Below, piece after piece: positions 6,580 to 9,601 of a DNA stretch of 9,601 nucleotides. Under the pieces are notes generated by a model, which did not search any database, was not told where the DNA came from, and saw only the letters and a program-made list of their open reading frames with translations. The position numbers and the translations under genes are program-made. Within the stretch, counting starts at the first letter, position 1. Each line of letters begins with the position of its first letter. Source of the DNA: Erythrobacter sp. GTDB taxonomy: Bacteria > Pseudomonadota > Alphaproteobacteria > Sphingomonadales > Sphingomonadaceae. The stretch spans positions 1 through 9,601 of the forward strand of contig JABSPI010000010.1 of the NCBI GenBank assembly GCA_013214365.1, read 5' to 3'.

Positions 6580-7437
6580 TCACTTGGCCTCCACGAGCAC
6601 CACCTCGCTGTCTTCAAGCGCGGTGATGGTGACCTCTTCGAGGCCGGTGATCGCAACCCCGTCGCGGGCCTGTGCGACAACATCGCCAATTTGAACCTTG
6701 CCGATGGCGGGCACGAGATAGAGGTGGCGGCGCGCATCACCGATTGTGTGCGTCACGCTTTCCCCTTGGCGCAGGGTCGCGCCCATAATTTTGGCATCGG
6801 CGCGGATTGGCAGCGGTGTGTCGCTATCGCCACCGCTATCGCCACTGGCCCCGGCCCCTGCAGGCACGGACCCGCTCGCCAAAGTCACCAATTGGCCTGC
6901 GCGTTCGTGTTTGGGAAAGGCGCGCGCGCCCCAAAATGGTGCACCGCCGCGTTCATCGGGCAGGATCCAGATCTGGAAAATCTGGGTGTCTTCGTCCTCG
7001 CGGTTATATTCTGAATGCGCGATCCCGTGCCCCGCGCTCATGACCTGGACATCGCCGGCCATTGTACGGCCCTCATTGCCCTGATTGTCGCGGTGGGTGA
7101 TCGCCCCGCGGCGGACATAGGTGACGATTTCCATGTCATTATGCGGGTGGGTGGGGAACCCGGTGCCCGGCGCAATTGTGTCATCATTCCACACCCGGAT
7201 CGCGCCCCATTGGACCCGCGCCGGGTCATGATATCCGGCAAAGGAAAAGTGGTGCCGGGCATCGAGCCAGCCGTGATTGGCCGCGCCAAGCGTGTCAAAC
7301 CGGCGCAATTCGATAATGGGCGCGGTGACGGTGTTGCCAGTGGGTTGGCCAGAGGTTTGGCCAGAGGTTTGGCCAGAGGTTTGACCGGTTGCTTGGCCGG
7401 TGTTTTTGGTGGTGGGTTGAGTGGTTGCTTGTGTCAT
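6580..7437 (-). CDS. Pirin-family cupin protein (YhhW-like) with a TSGQ-repeat N-terminus
   Basis: Pirins are two-domain cupins that bind a metal, usually iron. Bacterial YhhW-type members can act as quercetin 2,3-dioxygenases, though physiological substrates are mostly unknown. The N-terminal cupin has the metal ligands in place: H97 and H99 in FPTHPHNDMEIVTYV, and H141 and E143 in GHGIAHSEYN. At 285 aa it is longer than YhhW (231). The excess is an N-terminal Thr/Gln/Gly extension (about 1-38) with three TSGQ units, and a Gly/Ser/Asp/Ala-rich insert (about 189-209) between cupin halves. ATG 7437 has a good AGGAG eight bases upstream. Without that site I would have placed the start near residue 38, where the conserved protein begins. 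It is followed by azoR on the same strand and divergent from lysR. Confidence 0.92.
   Translation of the reverse strand: MTQATTQPTTKNTGQATGQTSGQTSGQTSGQPTGNTVTAPIIELRRFDTLGAANHGWLDARHHFSFAGYHDPARVQWGAIRVWNDDTIAPGTGFPTHPHNDMEIVTYVRRGAITHRDNQGNEGRTMAGDVQVMSAGHGIAHSEYNREDEDTQIFQIWILPDERGGAPFWGARAFPKHERAGQLVTLASGSVPAGAGASGDSGGDSDTPLPIRADAKIMGATLRQGESVTHTIGDARRHLYLVPAIGKVQIGDVVAQARDGVAITGLEEVTITALEDSEVVLVEAK
7345..7380 (-). repeat. Three perfect 12-bp tandem repeats encoding TSGQ
   Basis: The unit TTGGCCAGAGGT (plus strand) is repeated exactly at 7345-7356, 7357-7368 and 7369-7380, with degenerate copies continuing to about 7404. On the coding strand it yields repeated TSGQ in the pirin N-terminal extension. 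Identical copies suggest recent, length-variable expansion. Confidence 0.9.
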
Positions 7438-7445
7438 TGCACTGT

Positions 7446-7450
7446 CTCCT
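7446..7450 (-). promoter_or_regulatory. Shine-Dalgarno site fixing the pirin start
   Basis: AGGAG on the minus strand lies eight bases before ATG 7437. It is the best ribosome-binding site in the window and argues that the repeat-rich N-terminal extension of the pirin protein is really translated. Confidence 0.75.
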
Positions 7451-7543
7451 GTTTGCAGGGCGGCGCGGGGGCTCGCCTGTCTCTTGTGGGGAGAGATAGG
7501 TGGAACGGACCAATCGGATAAGTGCGATAAAACTTGCAAAGAT

Positions 7544-7560
7544 GTTCAAATTATTTGAAC
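7544..7560. promoter_or_regulatory. 17-bp perfect palindrome, probable LysR-type operator
   Basis: GTTCAAAT-T-ATTTGAAC is a perfect inverted repeat with a one-base centre, in the gap between the divergent pirin and lysR genes, eight bases before ATG 7569. It contains T-N11-A (7546-7558), the classic LysR-type recognition box. Its position suits autoregulation of lysR together with control of pirin-azoR. Binding is an inference from position and symmetry. Confidence 0.6.
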
Positions 7561-7568
7561 ATATAGAG

Positions 7569-8477
7569 ATGGCCAAAACCCCCATTACCCTTGGTGAGCC
7601 CAGCCTTGATCACTTGCGCATCTTTTTGATGGTGGTGGAGGAGGGCAGCTTTGGCGCCGCCGCGCGGCGGATGAACCGCGCTGTGTCCGCGATCAGCTAT
7701 GGGATCGCGCAATTGGAAAGCCAGCTTGCAGTCAGCCTGTTCGAGCGCGAGGGCTCGCGCAAACCGGTTCTGACGCCGGCGGGTGAGGGGGTGCTCGCCG
7801 AAGCGCGCCAGATCGCGGATGGGGTGGATGCTTTATTGGCCAAGACCCGTTCGCTTCATGCCGGGTTGGAAAGCCAATTGGGCCTGGTGATCGATGTCAT
7901 GGTCCCCGGCGATGTGACAGCGGGCGTTTTGCGCGAATTTCGCCGGATGTTTCCCACCACCGCCTTGCGCTTGCGGGTCGAGGGTTTGGGTGCGGTGGCG
8001 CAATGCCTGATCGAGGAAGAGGCGCAGCTTGCGATTGGCGGGCCGATCATCGGGACCGAGCCATTGGTCGAGAAACAGGTGGTCGGGGCGGTCGAATTGT
8101 TGCCGGTGGCAGCGCCCGATCACCCATTGGCCGCGGCCAATATCGCACCGGGGGAAAGCCGCAAACACCTCCAACTGGTTTTGACTGATCGTTCGAGGCG
8201 CACCCAAGGGCGCGAATTTTCAGTGCTCAGCCCCCAGACCTGGCGGCTGGGTGATCTGGGCGCGAAACACGCTCTGCTGAAACAGGGGCTGGGGTGGGGC
8301 AATATGCCGCACGATATGGTCGCCGATGATTTGGAGGCGGGGCGATTGGTGGCGCTCGACTTGCCGGAAAAGCCGGGAGATATGTACACGCTCAGCGCGC
8401 TGTGGCGGCGCGATGCGCGGTTGGGTCCGGCTGGCTCTTGGCTGGTTGATGAATACCGCGCGCGGCTGGCGCGTTAG
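7569..8477 (+). CDS. LysR-type transcriptional regulator
   Basis: At 302 aa this is a standard LTTR. The N-terminal winged HTH (about 12-70) reads LRIFLMVVEEGSFGAAARRMNRAVSA in two parts: helix LRIFLMVVEEGSF (16-28), then AAARRMNRAVSAISYGIAQLE (30-50), followed by LFEREGSRKPVLTPAG. The C-terminal periplasmic-binding-like effector domain covers about 100-300. LTTRs are cytoplasmic tetramers that usually activate a divergent target after binding a small molecule, and the neighbours suggest a quinone, flavonoid or electrophile effector. The frame is open to TTG/ATG-type starts further up (7500, 7542), but those would translate the palindrome, so 7569 is preferred. No clear Shine-Dalgarno is present apart from GAG directly before the start. 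The C-terminus YRARLAR is encoded by the first copy of the 27-bp repeat array. Confidence 0.9.
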   Translation: MAKTPITLGEPSLDHLRIFLMVVEEGSFGAAARRMNRAVSAISYGIAQLESQLAVSLFEREGSRKPVLTPAGEGVLAEARQIADGVDALLAKTRSLHAGLESQLGLVIDVMVPGDVTAGVLREFRRMFPTTALRLRVEGLGAVAQCLIEEEAQLAIGGPIIGTEPLVEKQVVGAVELLPVAAPDHPLAAANIAPGESRKHLQLVLTDRSRRTQGREFSVLSPQTWRLGDLGAKHALLKQGLGWGNMPHDMVADDLEAGRLVALDLPEKPGDMYTLSALWRRDARLGPAGSWLVDEYRARLAR

Positions 8478-8555
8478 ATAAGATGCGCGCGGCTGGCGCG
8501 CTAAAAAAGGCGCGTGCGGCTGGCGCGTCAAAAAAGAACATGCGCGGCTGGCGCG
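8464..8555. repeat. Four-copy tandem array, period about 27 bp, at the lysR 3' end
   Basis: The core GGCTGGCGCG recurs at 8464, 8491, 8518 and 8546, giving spacings of 27, 27 and 28. Each core is preceded by GCGCG or similar, and two cores are followed by six A. The first copy encodes the last residues of LysR, and the others lie beyond its stop codon. This looks like stepwise duplication of the gene's 3' tail. It is too few, too short and too degenerate for CRISPR. Confidence 0.8.
8503..8554 (-). terminator. Possible tandem terminators for SpoIIAA-like paralog B
   Basis: Read on the minus strand downstream of the 8575 stop codon, GCGC-CAGCC-GCGC (8554-8542) is followed shortly by six T (8535-8530), and the next repeat, with a GCGC/GCGC stem, is followed directly by six T (8508-8503). 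The stems are only about 4 bp, but the hairpin-then-T arrangement occurs twice. The strongest hairpin in the array, GCGCGC-GGCTG-GCGCGC (8485-8501), lacks a T tract. Confidence 0.4.
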
Positions 8556-8574
8556 TTGGCGGAAATGGGCGGGA

Positions 8575-8961
8575 TCAGCTGCGCAGCCAGTGGAGCGCGT
8601 CGGCTTTGCTTTCGAAAATCTCGACCTCGCCGCCGCCCACGCCTTGGTTGAGGCGTTTATATTGCATCTGGGCGAGCAGATTGTCCGACACGATCGCGGT
8701 TTTGACCACGCCCAGCTTGGCGCTTTCGACGATCACCACCCGCATGGCATCGGCCACTTCGCGGGTTTGCGTCACCAATCCGCGAAAATCGCCCAGCGCG
8801 CGAATTTGCGCGCGGCGTTCGATCAACGGCTTGGCCTTGTAGAGCAGGTCGCGCTGGAACTCGATCATTTTGGGCATATCCCACAGGCCGGCATTGGAGA
8901 AATGCACCTCGTCACGGTTCAGATCGACCGTGATGGAAAAAGTGGGGTCCAGCGGTTCCAT
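8575..8961 (-). CDS. SpoIIAA/STAS-like small protein, paralog B
   Basis: This 128-aa soluble protein of unknown role is homologous to the 3905-4282 product. Shared landmarks in the same order are GLW (25-27), LLYKAKPLIERR (39-50), IRALGDFRGL (53-62), a middle helix ending AKLGV (81-85), and the C-terminal EIFESKADALHWLRS (114-128). It has a 3-residue Gly insert (about 108-111) missing in the paralog. The C-terminal 'F-x-x-x-x-x-A-x-x-WL' resembles SpoIIAA-like (STAS/SEC14) domains, some of which act as regulatory binding modules, but no partner is visible. The frame is open upstream to 9249, but that extension is the shadow of the GST gene. ATG 8961 aligns with the paralog's start. No clear Shine-Dalgarno is seen. 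Confidence 0.75.
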   Translation of the reverse strand: MEPLDPTFSITVDLNRDEVHFSNAGLWDMPKMIEFQRDLLYKAKPLIERRAQIRALGDFRGLVTQTREVADAMRVVIVESAKLGVVKTAIVSDNLLAQMQYKRLNQGVGGGEVEIFESKADALHWLRS

Positions 8962-8986
8962 AAATATGAGCTTAGACCGGTCAGGT

Positions 8987-9009
8987 AAAAAACCCCTAAA
9001 CGCAGGGTT
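8987..9009 (-). terminator. Rho-independent terminator candidate after the GST gene
   Basis: On the minus strand AACCC (9009-9005), a 9-nt loop and GGGTT (8995-8991) form a 5-bp stem running into a six-T tract (8992-8987). It lies about 70 bp after the GST stop and just before the next gene, a sensible place to end that transcript. A perfect palindrome AGGGTTAACCCT (9004-9015) overlaps its first arm. Confidence 0.45.
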
Positions 9010-9076
9010 AACCCTTCGGGTGCGGCCAAACGCCAACCCCGCGCCCAAACGCCCACCCCGAACCCTTGGGAGCCGA

Positions 9077-9601
9077 TTATTGCGGCGCGCCAAACACAAT
9101 CGGCGCATCGCCCGCCTGCCAGGGCGTGAATTTGGGCATGATCGCGGCGAACAGATCGCTTGCCAAATGCCCTTCCAACCACACATGCAAATGCGGCAGG
9201 CCCTGTTCATCGAACCAGTCGCGGTCGGTGTTGGCAAATTGGCGCACAAACGGGAACAGCGCGATATCGGTCAAGGAGCGCGCCGGCCCGCTCAGCTGGC
9301 GGTTGTCGCCCAGCCTTGTGTTCAAATCTTGCAAAAATGCCAGCCCATGCGCGCGGTGATCATAGCGGAAGGTCGCCTCGTCGCCGCCTGCCTCATCGGG
9401 ATAGCGTGTGGGATATTTGTAGCGGTCCAGATGGCGCTTGAACGGCCCGTCAGCGCGCGCGATCAGATCGGCGTCCTCACCCTCTCGCCATCCTTCGGGA
9501 TCGCTGTGGTCCAGCGCCCAGCGCATCACCGAGAGGCTTTCATCGATCACCGCGCCATCGGGCAGGACCAGAACCGGCACCGTGCCTTTCGCGCTGGCCG
9601 C
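9077..9601 (-). CDS. Glutathione S-transferase family protein, 5' end beyond the window
   Basis: The visible 174 residues begin inside the thioredoxin-like domain with AASAKGTVPVLVLPDGAV, containing the V-P-V cis-proline, then the glutathione-binding IDESLSVMRWALDH. They continue through an all-helical C-terminal domain containing LSGPARSLTDIALFPFVRQF (the 'S/T-x-x-D-I-A-x-x-P' N-capping motif) and DEQGLPHLHVWLEGHL. About 40 N-terminal residues, including any catalytic Cys/Ser/Tyr, lie outside. GSTs of this type are cytoplasmic and use glutathione for conjugation, reduction or peroxide removal, and the substrate cannot be told. It is read in the same direction as SpoIIAA-like paralog B, separated by 115 bp and a likely terminator. 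A GTG at 9578-9580 is an internal valine, not a start. Confidence 0.88.
   Translation of the reverse strand, partial: AASAKGTVPVLVLPDGAVIDESLSVMRWALDHSDPEGWREGEDADLIARADGPFKRHLDRYKYPTRYPDEAGGDEATFRYDHRAHGLAFLQDLNTRLGDNRQLSGPARSLTDIALFPFVRQFANTDRDWFDEQGLPHLHVWLEGHLASDLFAAIMPKFTPWQAGDAPIVFGAPQ

Noticed and set aside
8220..8531. Minus-strand repeat peptide with TRQPRA-type units
   Set aside because: It is antisense to lysR and the repeat array. The period of 27 bp automatically gives a 9-residue repeat in any open frame.
8458..8556. CRISPR array or origin-type iterons at the 27-bp repeats
   Set aside because: There are only four imperfect copies with no unique spacers of constant size, no cas or rep gene, and the first copy is coding sequence of lysR.
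8962..9249. N-terminal extension of SpoIIAA-like paralog B
   Set aside because: The extra residues overlap the GST gene out of frame and cross its likely terminator. The paralog's start matches ATG 8961.
1..9601. Mobile element, prophage, toxin-antitoxin or defence island
   Set aside because: No transposase, integrase, terminal inverted repeats, tRNA-flanked att site, or toxin or nuclease motifs were seen. The genes are ordinary metabolic and regulatory families with similar base composition throughout.

Overview
The window looks like ordinary chromosome from a GC-rich alphaproteobacterium. Sphingomonadales (Erythrobacter-like) is the best guess. That guess rests on G/C-rich third codon positions, the long glutaminase-fused NadE, and the YghU-type and general GST genes. 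It is an inference, as no rRNA or marker gene is present. There is no phage, transposon, CRISPR array, tRNA or defence system.

Layout, left to right. A minus-strand MFS transporter start runs off the left edge (1-138). Next is yghU (272-1135, minus), a glutathione-dependent disulfide-bond oxidoreductase. Divergent from it is glutamine-dependent NAD+ synthase nadE (1763-3820, plus). nadE is preceded in the same open frame, with no stop, by a 120-residue XRE-like helix-turn-helix plus linker (1403-1762). Convergent to nadE is a small SpoIIAA/STAS-like gene (3905-4282, minus), which is divergent from an AmpG-like MFS transporter (4455-5828, plus). A redox module follows: FMN azoreductase azoR (5904-6497) and a pirin-family gene (6580-7437), both minus and pirin first, divergent from a LysR-type regulator (7569-8477, plus). 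A perfect 17-bp palindrome with a T-N11-A box lies in the gap between pirin and lysR. The lysR 3' end runs into a four-copy array of about 27 bp. Beyond it are a second SpoIIAA-like gene (8575-8961, minus), paralogous to the first, and a 5'-truncated glutathione S-transferase (9077 to the right edge, minus).

The shared theme is thiol, quinone and nicotinamide redox chemistry: two GST-fold genes, pirin, an NAD(P)H-dependent flavin reductase, NAD synthesis and a LysR regulator placed to control the pirin-azoR pair. The most interesting observation is the HTH domain fused in frame to NAD synthase, which recalls the HTH-containing NAD regulator NadR of enteric bacteria although the enzyme domain is different. 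Other points are the palindromic operator, the bracketing SpoIIAA-like paralogs, and several short tandem duplications with period 12 or 27 bp at gene ends and linkers.
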